From Victivallales bacterium (GTDB taxonomy: Bacteria > Verrucomicrobiota > Lentisphaeria > Victivallales > GWF2-38-69), in assembly GCA_021733985.1 (NCBI GenBank), contig JAIPJT010000001.1, positions 92,981 through 127,915 of the forward strand: a stretch of DNA of 34,935 nt, written 5' to 3'. Shown in pieces: positions 1-8,291 of the stretch. The position numbers and the translations under genes were made by a program. Position 1 is the first letter of the stretch. Each line of letters opens with the position of its first letter. The notes beneath the pieces were generated by a model that saw only the letters and a list, made by a program, of their open reading frames with translations, had not been told where the DNA came from and did not search any database.

Positions 1-498
1 GTCGGGAGAGAAAGGATCGGGGTACAGTTCATTAATGGAAAATTTCCTGTTTTCAGGCAGTAGTATTTTAATTTTATCACTTGTATTAAGCTCCATCATA
101 ACCTGTCTGCATAATGCGCAGGGTATATAGTTAACAGCAAGTTTAGTTATGCCTCTTTCTTTATGGTTAAAAGCGTTTATGATTGCAAACTGTTCTGCAT
201 GAATTGAATAATTAAGCGCTTCATGTTCAAACTCCACATTGCAACCGAAATACAGATTTCCTGAAACACCTTTAGCTACTGCACTTACTTTGAAATTTGA
301 GACTTCAGTTTTAGCATAGTTCTCATAGAATTTAAGAAGTTCTATTAAAATTTCATCCTCTTTATTGGGGGTAAGGTTAAAGAGCTTCTCAAGTTCTTTC
401 GCATTAATAAGGCCGCTAAAATTTTTATCACGGACTAAAGCTGCAAATTTCTCATTAAATTCAGATGAAAGTCCTGGTAACATTACTTCTTCGTTCAT
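1..498 (-). CDS. cdd: Cytidine deaminase, C-terminus cut by window edge
   Basis: Hydrolytic deamination of cytidine and deoxycytidine to uridine and deoxyuridine in cytoplasmic pyrimidine salvage. The first 166 residues are inside the window. Visible motifs are HAEQ (His100, Glu102) and PCALCRQ (Cys127, Cys130), the zinc ligands and catalytic Glu of the family. Their distance from the N-terminus matches the long E. coli-type enzyme (zinc His at 102, with an N-terminal helical extension) rather than the short Bacillus type, so about 125 residues are probably missing. The ATG lies only 3 bases after the prfA stop, so it is probably translated from the prfA transcript. A second zinc deaminase, acting on dCMP, lies at 28841-29290. 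Identity is firm; the full length is not visible. Confidence 0.9.
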   Translation of the reverse strand, partial: MNEEVMLPGLSSEFNEKFAALVRDKNFSGLINAKELEKLFNLTPNKEDEILIELLKFYENYAKTEVSNFKVSAVAKGVSGNLYFGCNVEFEHEALNYSIHAEQFAIINAFNHKERGITKLAVNYIPCALCRQVMMELNTSDKIKILLPENRKFSINELYPDPFSPD

Positions 499-501
499 AA
501 C

Positions 502-1590
502 TTACTCTTCTGTTAAATTTTCGATTTCTCTTTTGCTGTCCTCTTCCATTATAGCTTCAAACAACTGATCCATTTCACCGTTCATTATAGTCGGCAGCGA
601 ATAAACAGAAACATTGAATCTATGGTCAGTGACTCTGTTTTGCGGAAAATTATAAGTTCTAATCCGTTCGCTTCTGTCACCTGTACCTATTTGTCGGCGT
701 TTTGAATCCGCCTGTTTAGCTGCTTCTTCGGCCTGTTTAATTTCCAGTAATTTTGCCCTTAAAATTCTCAATGCCGTTGCCTTGTTGCGATGCTGGGATT
801 TTTCCTGCTGTGAAGCAACGCTTATCCCCGTGGGAATGTGAGTAACCCTCACTGCCGAGTCAGTAGTATTTACACACTGCCCGCCTGGTCCTGAAGCCCT
901 GTATACATCAAACCTCAAGTCTTCTGTTTTTATGTCAATATCCACATCCTCAGCTTCAGGCATAACCGCAACAGTAATAGTAGAAGTATGGATTCGCCCA
1001 CCGGATTCTGTAGTAGGGACTCTCTGCACACGGTGTACACCTGATTCATATTTCATAAACGAATATGCATCATTACTGTTTATAGAAAAAATTACTTCTT
1101 TAATCCCACCCAGTGAGCTTGGGGTAAAATCAAGGGTTTCAACTTTCCAATTTTTTATTTCTGCAAATTTAGAGTATGCTCTGTAAAGATCGCCGGCAAA
1201 AAGTGCAGCCTCATCCCCCCCCGCAGCGGGACGGATTTCAACAATTATACTTTTGCCTTCATTAGGGTCCGGAGGAAGAAGAGAAATTCTAACTTTTTTC
1301 TCGTACTCAGGTATTGTATTTTCGAGCTTTTTTATATCTACAAGAATCATTTTCTTCATCTCTTCATCTTCCTCAAGCTCAATCATCTCTTTATTCTCTT
1401 CCAGTTCTTTTACATAGGTTGCCCATTGATCATAATCTTTAAAAAGCCTGTTAAGCTTCTGAAGTTCTCTTGTTATGTCACGATACTCCTTCTGCCGGGA
1501 AAATATAGAAGGGTCTGACAATCGTTTCTCTATTTCTTTAGACCTTGTTTTTAAATTATCAATATGTTCAGATATTTCTTCGGGAGTCAT
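502..1590 (-). CDS. prfA: Peptide chain release factor 1
   Basis: Terminates translation at UAA and UAG. The 362-residue length is normal for RF1. The codon-recognition motif is PTT at residues 192-194 (the PxT form that separates RF1 from the SPF of RF2). The peptidyl-tRNA hydrolysis motif GGQ is at 236-238, inside RASGPGGQCVNTTDSAVRVT. The residue after GGQ is Cys where E. coli has His. The N-terminal third is the usual charged coiled domain. In many bacteria prmC, which methylates the GGQ glutamine, follows prfA; here cdd follows 3 bases later, so any prmC is elsewhere. The gene is separated from upstream typA by a terminator-like hairpin, so it probably has its own promoter in the AT-rich stretch 1600-1640. 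Confidence 0.97.
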   Translation of the reverse strand: MTPEEISEHIDNLKTRSKEIEKRLSDPSIFSRQKEYRDITRELQKLNRLFKDYDQWATYVKELEENKEMIELEEDEEMKKMILVDIKKLENTIPEYEKKVRISLLPPDPNEGKSIIVEIRPAAGGDEAALFAGDLYRAYSKFAEIKNWKVETLDFTPSSLGGIKEVIFSINSNDAYSFMKYESGVHRVQRVPTTESGGRIHTSTITVAVMPEAEDVDIDIKTEDLRFDVYRASGPGGQCVNTTDSAVRVTHIPTGISVASQQEKSQHRNKATALRILRAKLLEIKQAEEAAKQADSKRRQIGTGDRSERIRTYNFPQNRVTDHRFNVSVYSLPTIMNGEMDQLFEAIMEEDSKREIENLTEE

Positions 1591-1640
1591 ATAAACACCA
1601 ATTTAAAATTTTTTATATAGTTTATAAAATTATATATAAC

Positions 1641-1698
1641 AAAAAACAGCCGGTTTTCTACTGTAAATATTATTTAAAGATATAAAAACTTTGGCTGT
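1641..1698 (-). terminator. Terminator-like hairpin after typA
   Basis: Read on the minus strand, ACAGCC (1693-1698) pairs with GGCTGT (1646-1651), and a run of T follows (A run at 1641-1646 on the plus strand). The inner bases are AT-rich and could extend the stem, with AAAA near 1685 against TTTT near 1655. It lies about 30 bases beyond the typA stop. The loop is long, so it is a moderate candidate. Confidence 0.45.
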
Positions 1699-1730
1699 GG
1701 CTTTAATGTATCAGGTAAATTCCATATTAT

Positions 1731-3536
1731 TCAACTGCTGTTTCTTTTTTTTACCCGTTTACGTTCAGTTTCAGTAAGATGAAGTTTTCGAAGCCGGATA
1801 TTTTTAGGTGTTATTTCAACCAATTCGTCATTAGCTATATATTCCAGAGATTCTTCCAGGCTAAGTTTATGAAACGGTGCAACTTTTAATGCTCTGTCGG
1901 AGCCGGATGCCCTGACATTCGTCAGCTGTTTGGTTTTCTGCAGGTTAACTACAATATCACCTTCCTTACAGTGTTCCCCAACGATCATACCTTCATATGT
2001 TTGAGTATTCGGCGGAATAATAAATACACCTCTTTTTTGCAATGCATCCATAGCATATGCTGATGCTTTGCCGTTGTCCATACTTACAATCGCTCCGTTA
2101 ATTCTCTGAGGGATTTCACCTTTAAATTCAGCATAATGAATAAATCTATGAGATACAATTCCCTCTCCGGCACTTGCTGTCAGAATTTTACTCCTCAGGC
2201 CTATTAAACCTCTTGTCGGTATATGAAATTCAAGTAGTTTTCTTTTCCCGTACTGTTCCATATTTATCATTTCACCTCTACGGTGGCCGACAAGTTCTAT
2301 AACTTTACCGGCGCTTTCATCCGGCAGGTCAACAGATAAAATTTCTATAGGCTCCTGTTTTTTTCCGTTAATATTTTTAGTTATAACATGAGGCTGTGAA
2401 ACACTCATTTCATAACCTTCCCGCCTCATATTTTCTATGAGTATTGAAATATGCAAAACTCCTCTGCCGCTGACCTTAAATAATTCCCCGTTTACTTCTT
2501 CCACTTTAAGCGCTACATCCTTTTCAGCCTCTTTAAATAAGCGTTCTCTTAAATGTCTACTGCTGACATATTTTCCCTCCTTTCCGTATAAAGGAGAATC
2601 ATTAACTCTGAAATGCATTGAAATAGTAGGCTCATCAATACTGATATTAGGTATTTTTTCAGGTTTTTCCGCATTTGCAATTGTATCACTTATATCAATT
2701 CCCGGAATTCCAACGACTGCGCATAGATCCCCGCAGTCAACCCTTTTTACCTGTTCCCTTCCAAGTCCTTTAAAAACAAATAGCTGTTTTATAAATGCGG
2801 GGCTTTCTCTTCCGTCACGTTTGATCATCACCATAGGCCTCGTAATATCAAGTACTCCGCGGTAAACTCTTCCTATTCCAATTCGTCCGACATATTCTGA
2901 ATAATCCAGACTGGCAACCTGCATCTGAAGCGCTCCTTCTCTTATAACAGGCGGCGGTATGAATTTTATTACGGATTCAAGTAGAGGCAAAATAGAATCT
3001 CTTTCTTCTTTTTGCCAGTCATTATTCATCCAACCGTCCTTACCGCTTCCGTAAAGTATAGGAAAATCAAGCTGCTCATCACTGGCATCGAGTTCAACAA
3101 AAAGGTCGAATATTTTATCCAGTATTTCGTCCGGCCTTGCATCCTGTTTATCTATTTTGTTTATAACAACAATTGGTTTTAACCCTAATTTCAATGCTTT
3201 ATCCAGAACAAATCTTGTCTGGGGCATCGGCCCCTCTGCTGCATCCACAAGCAGAAGAACTCCGTCGGCAAGGTTCAAAACACGTTCGACCTGACCGCCG
3301 AAATCGCAGTGTCCCGGAGTATCTATTATATTTATTTTAACTTTTTTGTATTCTACGCTAATATTTTTGGAAAGAATAGTAATTCCTCTTTCTCTTTCCA
3401 GGTCATTGCTGTCAAGAATACATTCCTTTATCTTTCTGTTCTCTCTGAAAAGTTTAGCCTGTTTCAGTATTTCATCCACCAGGGTTGTCTTACCATGGTC
3501 TACATGCGCTATAATAGCAATATTTCTTAATTCCAT
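1731..3536 (-). CDS. typA: Ribosome-associated GTPase TypA/BipA
   Basis: Translational GTPase of the EF-G-like family that binds the ribosome and assists 50S assembly and stress or low-temperature growth. Starting at the ATG at 3536 gives 601 residues, the normal size. An in-frame ATG 29 codons upstream would add MPDFFKKPF..., which does not resemble the family, whereas the chosen start begins MELRNIAIIAHVDHGKTT directly before the P-loop and has AGGA 7 bases upstream. G motifs seen: HVDHGKTT (G1), RERGIT (G2), DTPGH (G3), NKID (G4). The C-terminal half keeps the typical GLIGLRSKILTASAGEG and the arginine- and lysine-rich end. The gene stands alone, with gaps on both sides. Confidence 0.95.
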   Translation of the reverse strand: MELRNIAIIAHVDHGKTTLVDEILKQAKLFRENRKIKECILDSNDLERERGITILSKNISVEYKKVKINIIDTPGHCDFGGQVERVLNLADGVLLLVDAAEGPMPQTRFVLDKALKLGLKPIVVINKIDKQDARPDEILDKIFDLFVELDASDEQLDFPILYGSGKDGWMNNDWQKEERDSILPLLESVIKFIPPPVIREGALQMQVASLDYSEYVGRIGIGRVYRGVLDITRPMVMIKRDGRESPAFIKQLFVFKGLGREQVKRVDCGDLCAVVGIPGIDISDTIANAEKPEKIPNISIDEPTISMHFRVNDSPLYGKEGKYVSSRHLRERLFKEAEKDVALKVEEVNGELFKVSGRGVLHISILIENMRREGYEMSVSQPHVITKNINGKKQEPIEILSVDLPDESAGKVIELVGHRRGEMINMEQYGKRKLLEFHIPTRGLIGLRSKILTASAGEGIVSHRFIHYAEFKGEIPQRINGAIVSMDNGKASAYAMDALQKRGVFIIPPNTQTYEGMIVGEHCKEGDIVVNLQKTKQLTNVRASGSDRALKVAPFHKLSLEESLEYIANDELVEITPKNIRLRKLHLTETERKRVKKRNSS

Positions 3537-3789
3537 AATATTTCCTAAAAGTTTTGGCCAGCAGTAAAAAACAAGTTCCAGGACACACGAAGCCTGAAAA
3601 GGTTTTTTAAAAAAGTCAGGCATTAAGGCATTAAGGCTCAGAACAACAAAGGGATATGTTTTTCTAAAAACCTATGTTCTTGTTTTCACGTAAAAAGTTT
3701 TTTTATTAAATCTTTGATAAGCTCAACTGCAGCTTATCATTCTCATTCACATAAATAGTACAACTTATTTCGCAAAACTCAAATTTTTT
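3537..3789. other. Gene-free stretch between typA and the ald relic
   Basis: AT-rich DNA with no credible reading frame. It holds a GCCTGA/TCAGGC inverted repeat near 3590-3625, a short tandem repeat (GGCATTAA twice, near 3622-3640) and the hairpin at 3715-3739. The typA promoter must lie here, but I cannot pick it out. Confidence 0.6.
3715..3739 (-). terminator. 9-bp perfect hairpin beyond the nhaC-ald relic unit
   Basis: TGATAAGCT (3715-3723) and AGCTTATCA (3731-3739) are perfect complements around a 7-base loop. It sits about 50 bases beyond the stop of the alanine dehydrogenase relic, where the end of an nhaC-ald transcript would be expected. The T run after it is weak and interrupted, so it may instead be an RNA-stabilising hairpin. 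Confidence 0.4.
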
Positions 3790-4031
3790 TTAAAGTATTT
3801 CTTCTGGAGAAGTAAACGGCGGATTCTGTTTTAAAGCTGTTTCTTTTAGGCTAAACAGCACTTTAATTAAATATTCATTTTCAATCTGGGCCTTACTGAA
3901 CCCTTATCTGCAGTTTCCAGCACATATGGAAATGTGGAATTACGCAATATGCTTGTTGAAGTCTGCGGGAAAGCAGTCCGCGCATACTGCAACCCCATTA
4001 TCATACCGCCTTGCCCTGCGGTTACACTCAT
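3790..4031 (-). pseudogene. ald: Decayed C-terminus of alanine dehydrogenase
   Basis: On the minus strand, 3900-3968 reads PQTSTSILRNSTFPYVLE followed by TADKG. This matches the conserved block of alanine dehydrogenases, roughly PRTSTxALTNATxPYVLxLADxG. A one-base deletion then shifts the frame. The next frame continues (3900-3790) FSKAQIENEYLIKV... and ends in PFTSPEEIL and TAA, which fits the usual Ald ending (YxPPEEIL). Upstream, SVTAGQGG may be what is left of the conserved DQGG region. Only 43 bases separate the relic from the nhaC stop, so about 300 codons are gone. Ald makes pyruvate and ammonia from L-alanine with NAD. The match is by remembered family consensus, not by alignment. Confidence 0.72.
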
Positions 4032-4074
4032 GGATTACAATAACGGGTATCCGTCTCTTTTATCAGTAACATCT

Positions 4075-5529
4075 TCATGAGCTACTGATTTTTTTCTGCT
4101 CTTCCAGATTCTTTTTATCTTTGGAATCATCTGTTTTATCTTTGGGCTCGTCCTTTTTCTCCATTGTAATTCCTGTATAACCGTAAAAGATTGAAACAAG
4201 AGGATTAATTAGATTGAAGAAGGCAAAAGGTGCATAAAAAAATGGATAAACACCAAGTGTTGCCCACATAAAAGCCCCGCATGTATTCCACGGAACAAGC
4301 GCAGAAGTCAAAGTACCTGAATCTTCAAGACATCTTGAAAGGTTTTTTGCTTTAAGGTTGTTTTCATCAAATGAATTTTTATACATTCTGCCGGAGACAA
4401 CTTCTGCAACATACTGTTCTGCCACAATAAAATTAAAACTTATAGTGGTCATATTTGTGAGGGCTACCAGTGAACCCACCCGTTTAACTCTGTTGACAAC
4501 CGGCTGCATAATAATATTCAGCATTCCGGTGCCTTCCATAATACCTCCGAACGTAAGTGCACTCATTATCAACCCGATTGTGGAATACATACTTGTTATG
4601 CCTCCCCTTGTCAACAGACCGTCAACCATTTCGGTTCCAGTATTTGAAACATACCCTGAATAAGCAATTTTGAAAACTTCTGAAACTGTACAATCCTGGA
4701 ATATCAAAGCAAATATTCCTCCGAGAATACCCCCGATAAGCAGCCCCGGCATAGCAGGCATTTTTCTTACAACTAGCACAATAACAACAATTGGGGGTAT
4801 TAACAGAAATAAATTAATATTATATGAACTGTTTAACGTCTGAAGTATCATGTCAATATTCTCAGTTTCCATATGTCCGTCACTATAAGAAAAACCAATA
4901 AAGGCATAAATAATCAGTGCTATTATATATGAAGGCCCTGTTGTATATAGCATATGTTTTATATGAGATATCAAATCTGTACCTGCTATTGCAGGAGCCA
5001 GATTCGTTGTATCAGAAAGCGGTGACATCTTATCTCCGAAATAAGCTCCGGAAATAATAGCCCCTGCCACGATAGTTACAGGTATTCCCATTCCTTTTCC
5101 GACTGCTATTAAAGCAACACCAACTGTCCCGGCAGTAGACCAGCTGGAGCCAGTCCCCAATGCTACGATCGAGCAAATCAGCATTGTAGCAACAAGAAAT
5201 ATTTTCGGAGACAATACCTGAAGTCCGTAATAAATCATTGCAGGTACAACACCTGCAACTATCCAGGTGCCGATCATTATTCCAATTAACATAAGGATAA
5301 GCATTGGAACAATCGTCATAGATATACCGTGAACCATCTGCGATTCAAGTACCTTCCACTGATAATTATACTTGATCGCTACTATAACAGCTACTCCTGC
5401 AGCCAAAAGCAGAGGGATGTGCGCGCTTTGTTTAAATACAATTATTGTAAGCCCCAAAATAAAAACAAGAAATAATATCGGAATTAAAGCCATTACAAAT
5501 GGTATAGGTTCCGGATTTTCTTTTGTCAT
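4075..5529 (-). CDS. nhaC: NhaC-family Na+/H+ antiporter
   Basis: Inner-membrane antiporter, 484 residues, within the NhaC size range. It has about a dozen hydrophobic segments from residue 10 to about 450. Family-type blocks include GTGSSWSTAGTVGVALIAVG, ISGAYFGDKMSPLSDTTN and the late LVPWNTCGAFMWATLGV, the last typical of NhaC proteins that exchange Na+ for H+ or for an organic acid. The C-terminus is a charged lysine- and glutamate-rich tail of about 30 residues. A strong Shine-Dalgarno (AAGGGGGAG) precedes the ATG. A promoter and a leader hairpin lie upstream (5608-5695). The alanine dehydrogenase relic just behind suggests a former two-gene unit. The exact substrate cannot be read from the sequence. 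Confidence 0.9.
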   Translation of the reverse strand: MTKENPEPIPFVMALIPILFLVFILGLTIIVFKQSAHIPLLLAAGVAVIVAIKYNYQWKVLESQMVHGISMTIVPMLILMLIGIMIGTWIVAGVVPAMIYYGLQVLSPKIFLVATMLICSIVALGTGSSWSTAGTVGVALIAVGKGMGIPVTIVAGAIISGAYFGDKMSPLSDTTNLAPAIAGTDLISHIKHMLYTTGPSYIIALIIYAFIGFSYSDGHMETENIDMILQTLNSSYNINLFLLIPPIVVIVLVVRKMPAMPGLLIGGILGGIFALIFQDCTVSEVFKIAYSGYVSNTGTEMVDGLLTRGGITSMYSTIGLIMSALTFGGIMEGTGMLNIIMQPVVNRVKRVGSLVALTNMTTISFNFIVAEQYVAEVVSGRMYKNSFDENNLKAKNLSRCLEDSGTLTSALVPWNTCGAFMWATLGVYPFFYAPFAFFNLINPLVSIFYGYTGITMEKKDEPKDKTDDSKDKKNLEEQKKISSS

Positions 5530-5607
5530 GTTTCTTTCTCCCCCTTTTTTGAATTCTTATATTATTGAATAATAACAGACTTACAAATAAAACACGGCTG
5601 TTGTTTG

Positions 5608-5651
5608 AAGGTTTTAAGCACCGGACTGCTACCTGATGAAGTTAAAACCTT
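5608..5651 (-). promoter_or_regulatory. 10-bp inverted repeat in the nhaC leader
   Basis: AAGGTTTTAA (5608-5617) and TTAAAACCTT (5642-5651) are perfect complements around 24 bases. In an RNA started from the promoter just upstream, this would be a leader hairpin beginning within about 10 bases of the 5' end and ending about 80 bases before the start codon. It could be an operator, a riboswitch stem or a late terminator of the phosphatase gene. I could not match it to a known class. Confidence 0.45.
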
Positions 5652-5666
5652 TATATATAATTTAAA

Positions 5667-5695
5667 ATTATATTATAATTTAATCTGACATGCAA
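5667..5695 (-). promoter_or_regulatory. Probable sigma-70 promoter of nhaC
   Basis: Minus strand: TTGCAT (5690-5695), a 17-base spacer, then a perfect TATAAT (5667-5672). The -35 box is only partly conserved. The predicted start is near 5660, which gives a leader of about 130 bases. Confidence 0.5.
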
Positions 5696-5751
5696 TACTT
5701 TTTACTAAGAGAATATCTAAAAGATATAAGACTTGAACATGATAAACAAAC

Positions 5752-8004
5752 TTATATCTTTCTTTCTAAAACCAGAACAGTTACATCATCGTATCTCTTC
5801 TGCTTTTCAAAATTGCGTACTTCTCTTATAATACTTTTTGCTAAATCTTCACAGTTTAAATCTACATTCCTTAAAAGAAACTTTTTAAATCGATCTTCCC
5901 CATAATCCTCATTATCGGGACTGACAGCTTCAATCACCCCGTCTGTATAAAGAACGACTTTATCATTTTTATTGATAAAAGTTTTGTTTGATCTGTATTT
6001 AGTATCAGTCACACCTAATGCTATTCCCTTCATTCTGCCGAACCTTCTATATAATCCGTCACAGCCTAAACATATAGCATCATGATGGCCGGCATTTGCA
6101 AAAACCAGCTTGCCTGTAATAATGTCATAATAACAGACTATCAAAGTTACAAACATCAATGTTGAATTGTCCTGGCTTAATAAAACATTAACTTTGTTGA
6201 GTGCCTTAGCGGGATCATCGTTTTCCTGAAGACAGACACTTTTGAGCAGTGTTTTCACAGTGCCCATAAAAAATGCTGCAGGTATGCCCTTCCCTGAAAC
6301 ATCTGCAATAATTAGAGCAACTCTATTCTCATCAATATAAAAGAAATCATAGTAATCTCCGGAAGCTTCTTTTGCAGAAGACCATTTGGCTGCTATCTGA
6401 AAATCTTCCCCTTTAAATTTATTTGTCACAATTGGAAGCATAGATTTTTGTATATCAGCAGCTATTCTGACTTCTGCTTCTATCTGCTGGCGTGCACGAA
6501 TTTCTTTTTTTAAAGTAGCCGTATATGTTTCAAGTTCGCTTCCTAAATAATTGAATGTAGAAGCGAGTTCAGCTATTTCAGCAATTCCCTCTTCTCTGAA
6601 TTTAATATGGTATTCACCTTTAGCCATTCTTCTAATCTTTTTTTTCATTGTATCAACTCTACTGAAAAGTGCTCTTCTGAAAAAGGCTATTGTGATTAAA
6701 ATTGATATAATTAACAGAACGAAGGCGAATAACATTCCTCTTTTAATAGCAACTAATTCCACTCTGGATACCTCCTGGCGTGTTTTCAATGCAGGAGCCA
6801 TTAACGATTTTTCATCAACAGTAAAACAGAGTATCCAGCCCGTAGACTCCAGTCTATTATACGATATTAGACATTGAGTACCTTTAATGTTTACCATTTC
6901 TATACCCGATTTCTTTTTCAGTATCCTCCTTACTGTTTTTCTTATTGAGGGATCTTTGGAATCAAGCATCTTAGTACTTATTTCCTGTGTAAAATACTTT
7001 AAGTTTGAATAACCTAAGGGCAGTGAAAAAAAATCTGCATATTCTCCCGGAAATGCTATAATATCACTGTCTTTGTCCATTAAGAAAAGAAAACCATTAA
7101 TCAATGATTGTTTCTCCTTTGCAGATTCATTCGATGCTTTCAAATTTCTCTCTATTGTTAGATCGCAGGATATCATAGCAGATACAAACTTTTTAAGGTT
7201 GATATCAAGCCCCACCATAGCCATTAAATCCCCTTTTGTATCATAAGCAGGTGTAAAGACAGACAATACAGTATCACCGGTTATATCCTTATATGGTTTT
7301 ATCCAGTGAGCTTTACTACCCCGGAAAGAGTTCTTGTGCTTTTCCAGTAAATTGAATCCTTTAAAATAACTTTCAAATCCTTCCCGGCTGGTTATTGTCT
7401 TATAATAAACTTTAGATTCGGGAACCATAAACTGAAATGAATCTTTGGAATGTATCCATATACAGTTAAAATAATTATGTTTGTTATGTTTCCTCAACAG
7501 CGCATTAAGCAGGGGCGTAAGAATATTTAAAGAATTTATTTGTTCTGTTACTTTTTTTGGTACTTTACCATCTTCATTTTTCCCCCAGTACAGTACAGAT
7601 GCACCTGATCCGGCTCGGGATTTATAAAAGTTTTTTTCTTTATAATTCTCTAATTTAATTTCGTTTAATTTGTTATTCAGGCCCTCTATTTTTTCTTTAT
7701 TTAATAATTCCTCTCCAATTTCTGTAGCCAGCATTTTAGTTATTGTTTCCGCATCTTCAAAATAATGTGAATACTCTCTGGTAATTCTAAGGGTAAGCTC
7801 TGTAAATAATTCAGTAGATATATCCTGTACATTCTTGTTATCTATATCAATAGCATATGCGCCGATCTTTCTTACTGAATTAACAGAAATAATAGAATAG
7901 GCTGCAGATATGAGAACAAGTATCACTGTTAACCCTACCGTGCATAGGACTGATAATTTTATTTTTCTACCTTTAAATAAATTGAACATATTAGAGGAAA
8001 ACAT
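5752..8004 (-). CDS. Cache-HAMP-SpoIIE (PP2C-type) serine phosphatase, RsbU-like
   Basis: Membrane sensor with a cytoplasmic phosphatase output, 750 residues. It has a membrane segment at about 18-40 and an extracytoplasmic sensor at about 45-415 of the double-Cache type (SVFTPAYDTKGDLMAMVGLD at about 248-267 is typical). The second membrane segment is at about 422-441, HAMP at about 445-500, a helical linker, then a SpoIIE-type phosphatase at about 545-750. Metal-binding positions visible are GD (Asp550), ADVSGKG (Asp568), YTDG (Asp688) and DDVT (739-742). These proteins dephosphorylate anti-sigma-factor antagonists in partner-switching cascades; no antagonist or kinase gene lies nearby. The first ATG is used. 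A second ATG five codons on is equally possible, as neither has a good Shine-Dalgarno. Divergent from the EAL gene. Confidence 0.88.
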   Translation of the reverse strand: MFSSNMFNLFKGRKIKLSVLCTVGLTVILVLISAAYSIISVNSVRKIGAYAIDIDNKNVQDISTELFTELTLRITREYSHYFEDAETITKMLATEIGEELLNKEKIEGLNNKLNEIKLENYKEKNFYKSRAGSGASVLYWGKNEDGKVPKKVTEQINSLNILTPLLNALLRKHNKHNYFNCIWIHSKDSFQFMVPESKVYYKTITSREGFESYFKGFNLLEKHKNSFRGSKAHWIKPYKDITGDTVLSVFTPAYDTKGDLMAMVGLDINLKKFVSAMISCDLTIERNLKASNESAKEKQSLINGFLFLMDKDSDIIAFPGEYADFFSLPLGYSNLKYFTQEISTKMLDSKDPSIRKTVRRILKKKSGIEMVNIKGTQCLISYNRLESTGWILCFTVDEKSLMAPALKTRQEVSRVELVAIKRGMLFAFVLLIISILITIAFFRRALFSRVDTMKKKIRRMAKGEYHIKFREEGIAEIAELASTFNYLGSELETYTATLKKEIRARQQIEAEVRIAADIQKSMLPIVTNKFKGEDFQIAAKWSSAKEASGDYYDFFYIDENRVALIIADVSGKGIPAAFFMGTVKTLLKSVCLQENDDPAKALNKVNVLLSQDNSTLMFVTLIVCYYDIITGKLVFANAGHHDAICLGCDGLYRRFGRMKGIALGVTDTKYRSNKTFINKNDKVVLYTDGVIEAVSPDNEDYGEDRFKKFLLRNVDLNCEDLAKSIIREVRNFEKQKRYDDVTVLVLERKI

Positions 8005-8034
8005 TATAGCTTATTAATTATATGGTCAACTTCC

Positions 8035-8068
8035 GACGCACAAGGTCTTGAATTTTACCTTATCCGTC
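8035..8068 (-). promoter_or_regulatory. Leader hairpin upstream of the phosphatase gene
   Basis: GACG (8035-8038) pairs with CGTC (8065-8068), and AAGGT (8042-8046) pairs with ACCTT (8057-8061), with a symmetrical 3x3 internal loop. It lies 31 bases before the phosphatase start and would be in its 5' untranslated RNA. The sequence just beyond (8070-8085) is unusually GC-rich for the region. No known riboswitch was recognised. Confidence 0.35.
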
Positions 8069-8112
8069 ACACCTCCTCCGGGCGGCCATATTTTTTGAGT
8101 ACTCCAATTTTC

Positions 8113-8131
8113 TGTATATTAATAATATACA
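8113..8131. promoter_or_regulatory. Perfect 19-base palindrome, candidate operator
   Basis: TGTATATTA, A, TAATATACA: two perfect 9-base arms around one central base, in the middle of the region between the divergent phosphatase and EAL genes. This spacing suits a dimeric repressor. A second, 8-base palindrome GAGTACTC is at 8097-8104. Palindromes arise easily in AT-rich DNA, so this is moderate. Confidence 0.45.
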
Positions 8132-8200
8132 AAAACAAATATTTTTCATTATACAAAACTATTTTAAAGCAATATATATTGAAATACTTTAAGTCAGTTA

Positions 8201-8229
8201 TTGATATAAATTACTTTTTTAGTTAAAAT
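8201..8229 (+). promoter_or_regulatory. Probable sigma-70 promoter of the EAL gene
   Basis: TTGATA (8201-8206), a 17-base spacer, TAAAAT (8224-8229). Each box differs from consensus at one position. It lies about 60 bases before the ATG and is the best-matching promoter I see in the window. Confidence 0.55.
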
Positions 8230-8291
8230 AAACTTATAAACCGCTTTTTAGGATAATTGGAGGACCAAAAAACTAAACACAGAAGATAAAT

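Noticed and set aside
2437-2865. 142-codon plus-strand frame inside typA
   Set aside because: It is antisense to a certain gene and translates to a Ser/Leu/Pro-rich product without features. The same holds for the other long antisense frames (for example 4358-4663, 6551-6877, 18689-19153 and 33315-33656).
3537-3623. N-terminal extension of TypA by 29 residues
   Set aside because: The added residues do not resemble the family, and the downstream ATG has a good Shine-Dalgarno sequence and the canonical MELRNIAIIAHVDHGKTT start.
3871-4080. Plus-strand frame of about 67 codons ending in SLLSVTSS
   Set aside because: It is the complement of the alanine dehydrogenase relic, has no ATG near its beginning and overlaps the nhaC stop. 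The minus-strand family match explains the coding look.
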